Source: Vibrio aestuarianus
Lineage (GTDB): Bacteria; Pseudomonadota; Gammaproteobacteria; Enterobacterales; Vibrionaceae
Assembly: GCF_012395185.1 (NCBI RefSeq)
Contig: NZ_JAAZTU010000020.1
Location: 1 to 64,000, forward strand
DNA: 64,000 nucleotides
Reading direction: 5' to 3'
Position numbers and translations under genes: made by a program. A model generated the notes under the pieces. It was not told where the DNA came from. It did no database searches and saw nothing but the letters and a program-made list of their open reading frames with translations. Positions 1-12,129 of this stretch are shown here, piece after piece; position 1 is the stretch's first letter; each line of letters opens with the position of its first letter.

Positions 1-167
1 TGAATTGACTGTGCCAAAATCAAGTAAACTTGATTCTGATTGGTCACTCAGTTCATTGATAAATCTTTTTCGATTATCATCAACGAGTGCCCACACAGAT
101 TGATAGGTTTATATTGTTAAAGAGCGTCCTTCGTTTGGTTGCCGTGGCTTCCTTGGAAGAGGCGGCC
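1..167 (-). other. rRNA operon leader (16S gene lies outside the window)
   Basis: This is the transcribed leader of an rRNA operon reading leftwards out of the window. The strongest sign is an antitermination boxA at 115-126, which on the minus strand reads CGCTCTTTAACA, one base from the usual TGCTCTTTAACA. No 16S sequence is visible before position 1, so the mature rRNA starts outside. The position next to hemG-trkH-yigZ matches the rrnA locus of Escherichia coli. I see no open reading frame of interest here. Confidence 0.8.
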
Positions 168-195
168 ATTCTAGCGAGATAATTTTTTGTGTCAA
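168..195 (-). promoter_or_regulatory. rRNA operon promoter, proximal (P2-like)
   Basis: On the minus strand TTGACA (190-195) and TAGAAT (168-173) are separated by 16 bp, followed by a GC-rich discriminator (GGCCGCC). The 16-bp spacing and GC-rich start region are typical of rRNA promoters. It lies about 45 bp before boxA. Confidence 0.8.
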
Positions 196-294
196 ACACT
201 TTTTTAAATTATTTCGTCTTACCGATTTGACCTACTGATTGACTGGCTAGTGGGGCTTGAACCCTTACTGGCTGTGCCGTGTCAGTGAGGCGGC

Positions 295-322
295 ATTATA
301 GAGATCGCCATCACATTGGCAA
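295..322 (-). promoter_or_regulatory. rRNA operon promoter, distal (P1-like)
   Basis: On the minus strand TTGCCA (317-322) and TATAAT (295-300) are separated by 16 bp and followed by GCCGCCTC, a stringent-control type GC-rich discriminator. It lies 127 bp upstream of the second promoter, giving the usual tandem rrn arrangement. The AT-rich stretch at about 323-370 would be the place for an UP element. Confidence 0.8.
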
Positions 323-401
323 CCCCTTTTTGCAATTTTATTTGGTTTTTTATCTGTTGGATTAAAAAACAGTCAAAACACCTTGAATATATGCTTTTCA
401 T

Positions 402-929
402 TTACAGGTTTTTAAACTTTTGGCTAAATATGGACACTTTTTTCCAGTTTGTGTACTCCACTTCTTTTGATGTGTCCGTTTCTCCGCCAGTGAGTGACAT
501 AATGAAACGAATCATAATTTTATCGAAGAAACGGTAACGTGGGTAATAAAGAGCCCCCGCAAATACTCCAATCAATGTGGGTTGCCAAGGCGATTTATTA
601 AGAAAGGTTTTAATATAGACACTACCTTGTGGCGTATCTTTGCCTTGGTCTTCTTTTCTGGCCGTCAGGTTGACGCAGAAGAATGCTGACTTAGCTGTTT
701 GCAACTCAGCTTTGTGCTGTTCAATAAATTGGTAGAGCTTCTTGTTTAGATGACCATAACGTATAGAAGCACCAATAAGAATGCGATCATAAGCTAATAA
801 ATCAATATGTTCAGCTTGATGTAAATCGACCACTTCACAATCCAATTCAGGCAACTCATCTCTTATGTAGTTAATAATTTTCAGAGTTTGCCCTTCACGA
901 GAAGAATAGAGAAATAAAGCTTTTTGCAC
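402..929 (-). CDS. hemG: Menaquinone-dependent protoporphyrinogen IX dehydrogenase HemG
   Basis: HemG oxidises protoporphyrinogen IX to protoporphyrin IX in haem synthesis, passing electrons to membrane quinones through FMN. The 175-residue protein is a short flavodoxin-like domain: a beta strand followed by the FMN phosphate loop YSSREGQT (about residues 8-15), with the usual length of the family. The start is GTG at 927-929, preceded by AAGGATG seven bases upstream; there is no better in-frame ATG. It is the last gene of a minus-strand set yigZ-trkH-hemG, nine bases after trkH, just before an rRNA operon, exactly the order in E. coli. Function is assigned from family similarity and synteny. 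Confidence 0.93.
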   Translation of the reverse strand: MQKALFLYSSREGQTLKIINYIRDELPELDCEVVDLHQAEHIDLLAYDRILIGASIRYGHLNKKLYQFIEQHKAELQTAKSAFFCVNLTARKEDQGKDTPQGSVYIKTFLNKSPWQPTLIGVFAGALYYPRYRFFDKIMIRFIMSLTGGETDTSKEVEYTNWKKVSIFSQKFKNL

Positions 930-938
930 GTTACATCC

Positions 939-2396
939 TTAACTACGCCAAAATGTTGGAGTAAGCAGTATTAATAGTGTGAAAATTTCTAAGCGCCCAA
1001 ACAACATCGAGACAATCAGCACCCACTTTGCCTTGTCATTTACATCTGCAAAATGTACTGATACCTCACCAAGTCCTGGGCCTAAATTGTTCAATGTTGC
1101 AGCTACGGCCGAAAATGCACTGAGCTCATCCATCCCAGTGGCGATTAATGCCAACATACAGACAACAAATACAAGCGCATAAGCAGAGAAAAATCCCCAT
1201 ACCGCATCGACCACTCGCTGTGAAAGCGCCGTTCCACCCACTTTTATGGTGTATACCGCTCTTGGGTGTATTAGCCGCTTCATCTCCCGCGCACCTTGCA
1301 GTGTTAGTAATAAAATACGGATAACCTTCATACCACCGCCTGTAGAACCGGCACAGCCACCAATAAAAGAGGAGAATAAAAGTAATACAGGCAAAAATAG
1401 TGGCCAATCCGAAAAACCTGTGGTGGTGAAACCAGCTGTTGTTGATATTGATACCGTTTGAAATAGAGCTTGATCAAACGCATCATAGAATGAGTCGTAA
1501 GAGTGATGTTCGAGTAACATCAAAAAACAAATAGCGAATAGGATTATTTGGATTACAGCAAAAGCACGGAACTCAGGATCTTTTACGTAATATTTGGGGT
1601 GAACGCCACCAGTTGAAAATGCAGCGTAATGCAGTGTGAAATTACAGGCAGAAATCAATAAGAACACAACCGTAATGAGGTTAATAGCATAACTATCAAA
1701 ATAACCGATACTCGCATCGTGTGTTGAAAATCCACCAATAGCAATGGTTGAGAAGCTATGACAAATTGCGTCAAACAGTGTCATGCCAGCAAACCAGAAT
1801 GCAGCCGCGCAAGCGATCGTCAAACTAAGGTAGATATACCATAAAGCTTTTGCGGTTTCTGCTATACGCGGGGTTACCTTGGTATCTTTTACTGGACCAG
1901 GAATTTCTGCACGATATAGCTGCATACCACCAATTCCGAGCACAGGAAGAATTGCCACGGCAAGTACAATAATCCCCATACCACCAAACCATTGCAGAAA
2001 CTGGCGGTAAAATAAAATTGCTTTCGGTAATTCGTCTAATCCAACAATAACCGTCGCCCCTGTAGTAGTTAACGCAGAGAAGGACTCAAAAAATGCGTCA
2101 GTAACAGAAACCTCAGGATTATTGGCTAACCAAAAAGGCAACGAGCCAGCACTACCAATTACCGTCCAAAAGAGCACAACAATCAGAAAACCATCCCTTG
2201 CTTTTAATTCATGACGATAACGACGATTAGGGAACCAGAAACAACCACCACACATTAGTAAAACAAAGAATGTCGTGACAAAAGGCACCCCTGCTCCATC
2301 TCGGTACAGTAAGGCCACCAGTGCAGGGGCAAGCATGGATACGCTAAATAATGCGAGCAGAAGCCCGACGATGCGGATAATAGATCGAAATTGCAT
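939..2396 (-). CDS. trkH: Trk potassium uptake channel subunit TrkH (first copy)
   Basis: TrkH is the pore-forming inner-membrane subunit of the Trk K+ uptake system and works with the cytosolic NAD-binding gating ring TrkA. The 485 residues form many hydrophobic helices in four repeats; the glycine-bearing selectivity-filter segments are visible at about 111-115 (TTGAT), 220-224 (IGGFS), 320-325 (TAGFTT) and near 438 (NLGPG). The C-terminus ends in the LEI-T-LLILLTP-FWR signature of TrkH. It lies between yigZ and hemG as in E. coli. A second TrkH is encoded at the right end of the window, so this organism has two paralogues; no trkA is seen here. Confidence 0.95.
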   Translation of the reverse strand: MQFRSIIRIVGLLLALFSVSMLAPALVALLYRDGAGVPFVTTFFVLLMCGGCFWFPNRRYRHELKARDGFLIVVLFWTVIGSAGSLPFWLANNPEVSVTDAFFESFSALTTTGATVIVGLDELPKAILFYRQFLQWFGGMGIIVLAVAILPVLGIGGMQLYRAEIPGPVKDTKVTPRIAETAKALWYIYLSLTIACAAAFWFAGMTLFDAICHSFSTIAIGGFSTHDASIGYFDSYAINLITVVFLLISACNFTLHYAAFSTGGVHPKYYVKDPEFRAFAVIQIILFAICFLMLLEHHSYDSFYDAFDQALFQTVSISTTAGFTTTGFSDWPLFLPVLLLFSSFIGGCAGSTGGGMKVIRILLLTLQGAREMKRLIHPRAVYTIKVGGTALSQRVVDAVWGFFSAYALVFVVCMLALIATGMDELSAFSAVAATLNNLGPGLGEVSVHFADVNDKAKWVLIVSMLFGRLEIFTLLILLTPTFWRS

Positions 2397-2429
2397 TGCT
2401 TATTTATATGAAGCTGAGCTTCTGACTTC

Positions 2430-3053
2430 CTAGTTATCTTCGAATGCGGCGACCATTGCCTTCGCACCACTTTTATTAATCATAGCTTGAGTAAAAGCAT
2501 CCACTTGACGCAATTCGATCTCAATAATGAATTCAACTTGCTCCGTGTAATTAGCCTCAAATTCTATCGCTTCATGCTGAGCCATGATCGACTGAGCAAT
2601 AGGCAGAAAACCGTAGTCTAGCGTTAGGCGCAACTTTGTGGTGATTTTTTTCTCAATTGTTTGAAGCAGCTTAAGCGCTTGCTGCACACCACCACCGTAC
2701 GCTTTCACTAATCCGCCCGTTCCTAAGCGAATGCCACCAGAATAACGAGTCACCACTGCGGTCAATTCACCGACACCGGAACCTGCTAATTGCGCCAAAA
2801 TCGGTTTACCAGCAGTTCCAGAAGGCTCACCATCATCACTAAAGCCCCATTGCATAGAATCTTCCGGTCGTCCTGCGACAAAACCCCAGCAATTATGCCT
2901 TGCGTCACTATGCTTTGCTTTTATCTGTTCCACGAAAGACTTTGCGGCTTCCACATTCGGGGTATGCGCAAGATAAGTGATAAAGATACTTTTCTTTATT
3001 TCTTCTTCAAATTGTACGGGCAACGCTGGAATTAAGTATGGCTGAACGTTCAT
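2430..3053 (-). CDS. yigZ: IMPACT/YigZ family protein
   Basis: This 207-residue protein belongs to the UPF0029/IMPACT family. The N-terminal domain (about 15-125) carries the characteristic stretches HNCWGF, SDDGEPSGTAGKP and RYSGGIRLGTGGL; a smaller ferredoxin-like C-terminal domain (about 135-205) follows. E. coli YigZ has 204 residues and the same two domains. The biochemical role is not firmly known; eukaryotic IMPACT influences translational control by binding GCN1, but that does not transfer automatically. It is the first gene of the yigZ-trkH-hemG set and its upstream region is shared with the divergent fadBA operon. Confidence 0.9.
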   Translation of the reverse strand: MNVQPYLIPALPVQFEEEIKKSIFITYLAHTPNVEAAKSFVEQIKAKHSDARHNCWGFVAGRPEDSMQWGFSDDGEPSGTAGKPILAQLAGSGVGELTAVVTRYSGGIRLGTGGLVKAYGGGVQQALKLLQTIEKKITTKLRLTLDYGFLPIAQSIMAQHEAIEFEANYTEQVEFIIEIELRQVDAFTQAMINKSGAKAMVAAFEDN

Positions 3054-3192
3054 GTTAGGCAGTTAAAACGAAGAATAGCGGCAGTGTAACACGTGCAATA
3101 AAAAAATCAGCGATGATCTGCATTAGCGCACAATGTTAAACAGTTGTTTAAAAAATGTATTGAAATTAAACAATCGACAGTTCAAACTACTC

Positions 3193-3210
3193 TTACTGGT
3201 CTAACCAGAA
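3193..3210 (+). promoter_or_regulatory. FadR-type operator upstream of fadBA
   Basis: The sequence CTGGT (3196-3200), CTA, ACCAG (3204-3208) is an interrupted palindrome matching the FadR operator family (CTGGTnnnACCAG, as in E. coli fadB). It lies about 64 bp before the fadB start. A possible promoter overlaps it (TTACTG 3193-3198, 16 bp, TAATAC 3215-3220). In established FadR biology the repressor leaves such sites when long-chain acyl-CoA accumulates. No fadR gene is in this window. Confidence 0.7.
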
Positions 3211-3271
3211 TAATTAATACAACAAAAACTCTCACACACAATCAGAAGATTGTATGTCACGGAGATAGACA

Positions 3272-6633
<3,362 letters not shown>

Positions 6634-6651
6634 TTCAATATAATTGCTAGC

Positions 6652-6680
6652 ATGCCAGCCCTTCAGGCTGGCATTTTTTT
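6652..6680 (+). terminator. Rho-independent terminator of fadBA
   Basis: A 9-bp perfect stem (ATGCCAGCC 6652-6660 and GGCTGGCAT 6666-6674) with a 5-base loop is followed by seven T residues on the plus strand. It ends two bases inside the convergent punR stop codon. Confidence 0.9.
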
Positions 6681-7584
6681 AGAATGCTTTTAACCAATCT
6701 TGGTGAAGTTGTTGGCTGCTACCTAAATAATTAACCATCCACTCAATCAACTTATGATTATCGTCTTTACGCCATACCAAGCAACATTGACTGAGTGGCT
6801 TATCATCTGGCAATATTTTCTCAACAAGCAACCCATCAGCAATTAAAGGTTGCGCTATGTGCCTTGGCATATAACCGATACCTACCCCATTTTTCAAACA
6901 TTCAATGGCACTGTACCAATTAGGCAATAGTAAACGTCTTTGCTGTGGATAATGACCAGTATGCCGCTTAGGCAACACGCTTGACGTATCATCCAAACAA
7001 ATAGCAGGATACTGGCTGACGAAAGCTTCGGTTAGGTTTTGCTCTCGAACACAAGGGTGGCTAGGCGACATAACAAATGCCCAATCCAATAGCCCCATAT
7101 CTCGCACTTCAAAATCACCACCGACAGGAATAGCCGAGGTTGCACCAATCACAATATCCGCCCGATCTTGTGCTATCGCCTCCCAAGAACCATTAAACAC
7201 TTCCATATTAATTTGCAGCTCAGCAAACTCAAATGTGCGATAAAAATCTTCCACCAGCGGTTTCATCTTATCGAGTTTAACCACGTTATCCAGTGTCAAC
7301 TTGAGTGTCTTTTGCCAACCGTGCGCCGCACGTTTAGTCTGGGCGCGAACCTCTTCCATCTGCCTTAATAGCTGACGAGCTTCCAGCATAAAAAGCTCAC
7401 CGGCTGGCGTAAGTTCAACCTTTCTAGGTAAACGGCGAAACAGCAACACATCCAAATCTTGTTCAACTTGACGCACACCATAACTGATCGCTGATGGCAC
7501 TTTATGCAAAACCTCTGCAGCGGCAGTAAAACTTCCTAACCGGGCAACGGTATCGAGCATTTCTAATGAGGATTTAGAAAACAT
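6679..7584 (-). CDS. punR: LysR-family regulator, PunR (YdhB) type
   Basis: This 301-residue LysR-type regulator has an N-terminal winged helix-turn-helix (about 3-62, with GSFTAAAEVLHKVPSAISYGVRQ) and a periplasmic-binding-like effector domain (about 90-290). Residues such as EVFNGSWEA, IGATSAIPVGG and RDMGLL closely match E. coli YdhB, now called PunR, a purine-nucleoside-responsive activator of the transporter gene punC. The divergent neighbour here is a PunC-like transporter, which supports the pairing. The ATG lies 148 bp from the punC ATG, so the operator should sit in that gap. The name rests on family resemblance and context; the effector is inferred. Confidence 0.85.
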   Translation of the reverse strand: MFSKSSLEMLDTVARLGSFTAAAEVLHKVPSAISYGVRQVEQDLDVLLFRRLPRKVELTPAGELFMLEARQLLRQMEEVRAQTKRAAHGWQKTLKLTLDNVVKLDKMKPLVEDFYRTFEFAELQINMEVFNGSWEAIAQDRADIVIGATSAIPVGGDFEVRDMGLLDWAFVMSPSHPCVREQNLTEAFVSQYPAICLDDTSSVLPKRHTGHYPQQRRLLLPNWYSAIECLKNGVGIGYMPRHIAQPLIADGLLVEKILPDDKPLSQCCLVWRKDDNHKLIEWMVNYLGSSQQLHQDWLKAF

Positions 7585-7732
7585 AAGCCTTCAAATTTTT
7601 TGATTGATAACTAACAAATTTAGCGTTTCATTTAATCTTAATCGAAAAATAGAATATTGGGGTAGGTAAATCAGGGTTAGCAACCATAAAAACTAACTCA
7701 ATACTCATTAATTTTTTTGAATGGTTATAATA

Positions 7733-8938
7733 ATGAAAGCATCAAAATTACAGTTGCTGTACTTAGCCGCACTCTCCATGCTCGGCTTCATTGCCACAGA
7801 CATGTACCTTCCCGCTTTTAAAGCGATGGAAATCGACTTTGCTACAGGACCGGAACAAATCGCTCTATCATTGACGGTATTTCTAGTAGGAATGGCACTA
7901 GGGCAACTGGTGTGGGGCTTAGCTTCAGACAAATATGGCCACCGTAATACATTAGCAGCAGGCTTAGCGCTATTTACTGTAGCATCATTTGGTTTGGCGT
8001 TTAGTGAACAAGTTTGGCAATTATTGGCGCTTCGCTTTGTACAGGCTTTAGGGGTTTGTGCACCTGCCGTTATCTGGCAAGCCATGGTCATTCAACGCTA
8101 CCCAGCCAAAACGAGCCAACAGGTGTTTGCGACCATTATGCCATTAGTGGCGTTGTCTCCCGCACTGGCTCCTCAGCTAGGGGTGTTATTGGCGGATAAC
8201 TTTGGTTGGCACAGTATTTTTGTCGCATTGACGTTAATGGGCGCAGCGCTTGTAGTGTGTACCTTTAGCCAAAAGAATGAGATTTCACCGCCAAAACAAA
8301 CTTCGATTAAACAAGATATTAAAACATTACTAAGCACTAAGACTTACTTAGGTAATGTGATGATGTTTGCTTGCGCTTCGGCAGCCTTCTTTGCTTATTT
8401 AACCGGTATGCCAGAAATTATGGCTCGCTTAGGTTATGCCGCCAAAGACATCGGTTTAAGTTTTATTCCTCAAACGATTGCTTTCATGGTCGGTGGCTAT
8501 TTAGGTAAAGTTGGTGTGAATAAGTTCGGCGATGAAAAAGTTCTGAAACAGTTAATTGGTCTATTTAGCGTCGCAACCTTATTGGTTTTCATCGCTTCAC
8601 AATGGCAATTGACCTCAATTTGGCCAATTCTAGCGCCTTTCTGTTTGATTGCAGTCGCGAACGGTGCGCTTTATCCGATTGTGGTTAACCGTGCTTTATC
8701 CAGTGCTAAGCAGAGCCCAGCAACGGCAGCTGGTTTACAAAATAGCCTACAAATCTGCGTCAGTAGTTTAGCCAGTGCACTAGTTGCAGCATTAGCAAGC
8801 CAAGCACAAATGGTAACCGGTATTGCGATTATGATTTGTATGGGTGGATTATGGATAGGTTATATTGTCTCGAATAGAGAATTATCAGAACACTTCACCA
8901 CACCAGATAATGCGCGGGTTGTTTCTGAGAAAGAGTAA
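7733..8938 (+). CDS. punC: MFS purine nucleoside transporter, PunC (YdhC) type
   Basis: This 401-residue inner-membrane protein has about 12 hydrophobic helices and belongs to the Bcr/CflA (DHA1) branch of the major facilitator superfamily. Segments such as MLGFIATDMYLPAFKA, VWGLASDKYGHRN and RFVQALGVCAPAVIWQA closely resemble E. coli YdhC/PunC, a purine ribonucleoside importer activated by PunR, whose counterpart is divergently encoded. Two in-frame ATGs exist, at 7721 and 7733, neither with a clear ribosome binding site; I prefer 7733 because it aligns with the family N-terminus. Drug efflux is an alternative for the superfamily but less likely given the regulator pairing. Confidence 0.85.
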   Translation: MKASKLQLLYLAALSMLGFIATDMYLPAFKAMEIDFATGPEQIALSLTVFLVGMALGQLVWGLASDKYGHRNTLAAGLALFTVASFGLAFSEQVWQLLALRFVQALGVCAPAVIWQAMVIQRYPAKTSQQVFATIMPLVALSPALAPQLGVLLADNFGWHSIFVALTLMGAALVVCTFSQKNEISPPKQTSIKQDIKTLLSTKTYLGNVMMFACASAAFFAYLTGMPEIMARLGYAAKDIGLSFIPQTIAFMVGGYLGKVGVNKFGDEKVLKQLIGLFSVATLLVFIASQWQLTSIWPILAPFCLIAVANGALYPIVVNRALSSAKQSPATAAGLQNSLQICVSSLASALVAALASQAQMVTGIAIMICMGGLWIGYIVSNRELSEHFTTPDNARVVSEKE

Positions 8939-8940
8939 TA

Positions 8941-8971
8941 AAAAAGAAGCCGTTCGTTATGAGCGGCTTCT
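8941..8971 (-). terminator. Terminator of the substrate-binding protein gene
   Basis: On the minus strand the stem AGAAGCCG/CGGCTTCT (8964-8971 and 8945-8952) extends by three further pairs and is followed by a T run. It separates the convergent punC and the ABC substrate-binding gene and may work in both directions. Confidence 0.75.
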
Positions 8972-8986
8972 ATCATTTAAGCATGA

Positions 8987-9760
8987 TTAAATACTTTTCA
9001 ATCCCCACTTTTCTGCCGTTTGCTTGAAGAAACCTTGCGTTTTCTTTAGCTCAACCCAGTGATTAACATAATTGATCCACACTTGGTCGTCTTGCGGTAA
9101 TAGCATTGAGATTGGTGTTGGTTTACGAGCTTCTTTTACTGGTACGATAGCAAGCTGATTAAATTTATCCACCAGCGTTGCCGCTTCTACATTGGAAGTC
9201 ACAGAGACATCAGCTCTACGAGCAAGCAGTTCTTGATAGTCGCGGGCGGGTGCTTCAATCACAATATGCTGCGCAGAAGGAAAAAATTCTTTAACCATTT
9301 TTTCCTGCACTGTACCAAGTGTGGCTGCTACTTTAATTTCTGCTTTATCAAAATCACTCCAATTACGGTATCGAGCGAGATCTTTCTTTTGCACAACAGG
9401 TACAAAGGCCAAATAAAAATAAGGTTGACTGTAACCAGCCACTTTTGCGCGTGACATATTGAGTGAGGCACTGCCTGTTATATCGTACTTATTGGCTGTA
9501 ATACCATTGACTAAGGTTTTCCAGTCCGTTGCGACATACTCCACTTTCACACCCAAATCTTTAGCCAGCTCAGTGGTAACATCAATATCAAAACCACGGT
9601 AACCGTTGGTCGCTGGATCTTTCATGGTCATTGGGTTCCAATCACCTGTCGTACCAACTCGTAGCACGCCACTATCTAATATTTCATGTAAACGGCTTTG
9701 GGCCATCACCTGACTCACAGATAATACGCACAGTCCTAATGCGAGAAGCATCTTCTTCAT
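8987..9760 (-). CDS. Amino-acid type ABC substrate-binding protein (cyclohexadienyl dehydratase-like)
   Basis: The 257-residue product is a periplasmic solute-binding protein of the SBP_bac_3 family. A clear signal peptide (about 1-20, MKKMLLALGLCVLSVSQVMA) is followed by RLHEILDSGVLRVGTTGDWNPM and GYRGFDIDVTTELAKDLGV, which resemble PheC-type cyclohexadienyl dehydratases and polar amino-acid binding proteins. I chose ATG 9760 because AAGGAAATCATA precedes it and it exposes the signal peptide; a longer frame to 9844 has neither. The gene is divergent from a permease of the same transporter class and no ATPase gene is adjacent. It could be an enzyme in the PheC sense or a transporter component; the permease next door favours transport. 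Confidence 0.8.
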   Translation of the reverse strand: MKKMLLALGLCVLSVSQVMAQSRLHEILDSGVLRVGTTGDWNPMTMKDPATNGYRGFDIDVTTELAKDLGVKVEYVATDWKTLVNGITANKYDITGSASLNMSRAKVAGYSQPYFYLAFVPVVQKKDLARYRNWSDFDKAEIKVAATLGTVQEKMVKEFFPSAQHIVIEAPARDYQELLARRADVSVTSNVEAATLVDKFNQLAIVPVKEARKPTPISMLLPQDDQVWINYVNHWVELKKTQGFFKQTAEKWGLKSI

Positions 9761-9855
9761 TATGATTTCCTTAAAATAATTCACATTTGTTAGAACATCA
9801 TTGCTAACATAGCAGCAACAAATGGATTTTTTTAGTTTATTCAAGGTGTAGTGTG

Positions 9856-10593
9856 ATGTTACGTGGCTTACTCATGATGACTATTTTGGCGCTGACCGGA
9901 TGTACTGACTATCAATGGGGCTGGTATGTTCTCGATCCCACCAGTCAACAAGGCCAGCAAAACCTCTCATTTCTCGTGGCTGGGTTTGGCGATACCATTA
10001 GCATCTCCCTCATCAGCATGCTGCTCGCTATGTTATTAGGGTTAGTTGTCGCACTACCTGCGCTATCTGAACGCCAATCTCTGCGCTTATTCAACCGAAC
10101 TTACGTTGAAATTATCCGTGCGATCCCAGTACTGGTTTTATTACTGTGGGTCTATTACGGTTTGCCTTCTTTATTTGACCTATCGCTCAATCACTTTTGG
10201 GCTGGTGTCATTGCATTAACCATTGCAGAAAGTGCTTTTATGGCCGAGGTGTTTCGAGGAGGTATACAGGCGATCCCCACTGGACAACATGAGGCGGCAA
10301 ATGCGCTTGGACTTAACTACTGGCAAAAAATGCGTTGGATTATATTACCGCAAGCTTTACGGCAAATATTACCGCCACTAGGGAATCAATTTGTTTATAT
10401 TTTGAAGATGTCGTCACTGGTGAGCGTGATTGGGCTAAGTGACTTAACAAGGCGAGCCAATGAATTGGTTGTGACAGAATACCTTCCATTAGAGATCTAC
10501 ACCTTTTTAGTATTTGAATACTTAGTGCTGATCCTTTTGGTTTCGCAAGGCGTGAGATGGTTAGAAAGAAAGATGGCGGTGGGAAAACGCTAG
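9856..10593 (+). CDS. Amino-acid ABC transporter permease with lipoprotein-like N-terminus
   Basis: This 245-residue protein is an inner-membrane permease of the His/Glu/Gln/Arg/opine class, with about five helices and the EAA coupling loop (HEAANALGLNYWQKMRWIILPQA, about residues 153-175). Its N-terminus is odd: MLRGLLMMTILALTGC reads as a signal sequence with a lipobox, LTGC at 13-16, before the aromatic segment YQWGWYVL. The ATG at 9856 follows AAGGTG seven bases upstream; a GTG three bases earlier is possible. It is divergent from a substrate-binding protein gene; the ATPase that would power both is missing here and must be encoded elsewhere. Substrate is inferred to be an amino acid. Confidence 0.85.
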   Translation: MLRGLLMMTILALTGCTDYQWGWYVLDPTSQQGQQNLSFLVAGFGDTISISLISMLLAMLLGLVVALPALSERQSLRLFNRTYVEIIRAIPVLVLLLWVYYGLPSLFDLSLNHFWAGVIALTIAESAFMAEVFRGGIQAIPTGQHEAANALGLNYWQKMRWIILPQALRQILPPLGNQFVYILKMSSLVSVIGLSDLTRRANELVVTEYLPLEIYTFLVFEYLVLILLVSQGVRWLERKMAVGKR

Positions 10594-10616
10594 CTCAATA
10601 TAAGAGCCAGCGTTTT
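10584..10616. terminator. Bidirectional terminator between the permease gene and glmU
   Basis: AAAACGCTAGCTC (10584-10596) and GAGCCAGCGTTTT (10604-10616) form a 13-bp stem with one mismatch and a 7-base loop, bordered by A and T runs. It includes the permease stop codon and can serve both convergent genes. Confidence 0.75.
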
Positions 10617-10621
10617 GATCA

Positions 10622-11980
10622 TTACTTCTTAGTTGGGCGCTTCCAACCTGAAATTTTGCGTTCTTTGGCGCGAGTAATCACTAACTCACTTTCAGCAACA
10701 TTATTTGTCAGGGTTGTTCCAGCACCAATCGTCGCACCATCGGCAATCGTTACAGGCGCGATAAGTTGGCAGTCTGAGCCAACAAATACGTCATCACCAA
10801 TCGTGGTTTTGAATTTATTGGCACCATCGTAGTTACAGGTAATCACACCTGCACCAATGTTGACACGTTGCCCTACTTCCGCATCACCTAAATACGTTAA
10901 GTGATTTGCTTTTGAGCCTTCACCTAAACGAGCATTCTTCACTTCGACAAAGTTACCGACGTGTGCGTCATTACGCAGTTCAGCACCAGGGCGTAAACGA
11001 GTAAAAGGACCTACAGTACAATTTTCTGCTACCGTTGCACCTTCAATGACACTGTATGGACGGATGATCGTATTATCATCGATCTCACAATCTTTAAGTA
11101 CACATCCCGTACCGATAATGACGTTATCGCCTAGTGTAACGTTACCTTCAATAATGACATTAGTGTCAATTTCGACATCCATACCACACTGTAATTCACC
11201 GCGTAGATCAAAACGAGACGGGTCGCGTAGCATTACCCCTTGCTCTAGCAGTTTCTTCGCTTGAGTGGCTTGGTAAGCTCGCTCTAAACGTGCTAGTTGG
11301 GCGCGATCATTAACCCCCTCAACTTCAATCGAACTGGCTGGATGAACCGCTTCAACCGCACGCCCTTCGTTATGTGCTGCTGCAATAACATCTGTAAGGT
11401 AATACTCACCTTGCGCATTTTCATTGCTTAAGCCAGATAGCCAGCGTTTTAAATCACGACCTGTTGCGACTAACACACCGGTATTGATTTCTTTGATCAG
11501 TTTTTGTTCATCAGTGGCATCTTTTTGCTCAACAATCGCCACCACTGGGCCATGTTTACGAACAATACGTCCATAACCCATCGGGTTATCTAAAACGACC
11601 GTTAATAAAGCAATACCGTCATTAGGTTGTGCATCAAGTAAGCTTTCTATCGTTTCTTCAGAGATCAATGGAACATCACCGTAAAGCACGAGGATCTTCT
11701 CATCATCCTGAAAATGATCAGATGCTTGATCAACAGCGTGACCGGTACCCAATTGTTCAGCTTGTAGAACCCAGTTCACCGACTCTTCAGCCAACACTTG
11801 CTGCATTTGATCACCACCGTGACCATAAACCAAATGAATATTCTGAGCACCCAAACCAGTACACGTGTCAATCACGTGTTTAACCATTGGCTTGCCTGCC
11901 AGTGTATGCAGCACTTTAGGCATATTAGAATACATTCGTGTACCTTTACCTGCTGCTAGGATCACTGCGCTAAATTTCAT
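10622..11980 (-). CDS. glmU: Bifunctional UDP-N-acetylglucosamine pyrophosphorylase / glucosamine-1-phosphate acetyltransferase GlmU
   Basis: GlmU makes UDP-N-acetylglucosamine for peptidoglycan and lipopolysaccharide: the C-terminal domain acetylates glucosamine-1-phosphate and the N-terminal domain joins the product to UMP. The 452-residue chain has the nucleotidyltransferase signature [18 protein letters not shown] (about 7-24) and a left-handed beta-helix of hexapeptide repeats from about 250 to the end. The start at 11978-11980 ([11 protein letters not shown]) fits family N-termini; a 12-codon upstream extension is not supported. It follows atpC as in E. coli, but a strong terminator lies between, so it probably has its own promoter in 11981-12076. 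Confidence 0.97.
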   Translation of the reverse strand: MKFSAVILAAGKGTRMYSNMPKVLHTLAGKPMVKHVIDTCTGLGAQNIHLVYGHGGDQMQQVLAEESVNWVLQAEQLGTGHAVDQASDHFQDDEKILVLYGDVPLISEETIESLLDAQPNDGIALLTVVLDNPMGYGRIVRKHGPVVAIVEQKDATDEQKLIKEINTGVLVATGRDLKRWLSGLSNENAQGEYYLTDVIAAAHNEGRAVEAVHPASSIEVEGVNDRAQLARLERAYQATQAKKLLEQGVMLRDPSRFDLRGELQCGMDVEIDTNVIIEGNVTLGDNVIIGTGCVLKDCEIDDNTIIRPYSVIEGATVAENCTVGPFTRLRPGAELRNDAHVGNFVEVKNARLGEGSKANHLTYLGDAEVGQRVNIGAGVITCNYDGANKFKTTIGDDVFVGSDCQLIAPVTIADGATIGAGTTLTNNVAESELVITRAKERKISGWKRPTKK

Positions 11981-12076
11981 TGACGACCTATTGACGTTAA
12001 AAAAGTTAAGCCGCATTTTAACGGTAATTACTCTGTTAGTTAATTTATCTGGGCACTTTTCTGTTAAATAATAAGC

Positions 12077-12104
12077 AAAAAGGCGACCAATTGGTCGCCT
12101 TTTT
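12077..12104 (-). terminator. Terminator of the atp operon
   Basis: A perfect 28-base inverted repeat centred at 12090/12091 (GGCGACC with GGTCGCC, flanked by five A and five T) lies 25 bp after the atpC stop. The flanking A/T runs make it functional on either strand. Confidence 0.9.
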
Positions 12105-12129
12105 CATCACGTCTTAATTCTAAAACAAA

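Noticed and set aside
7708..8091. 127-codon minus-strand open frame
   Set aside because: It lies wholly antisense to punC, is rich in Cys, Ser and Pro in the way of a shadow frame, and has no ribosome site.
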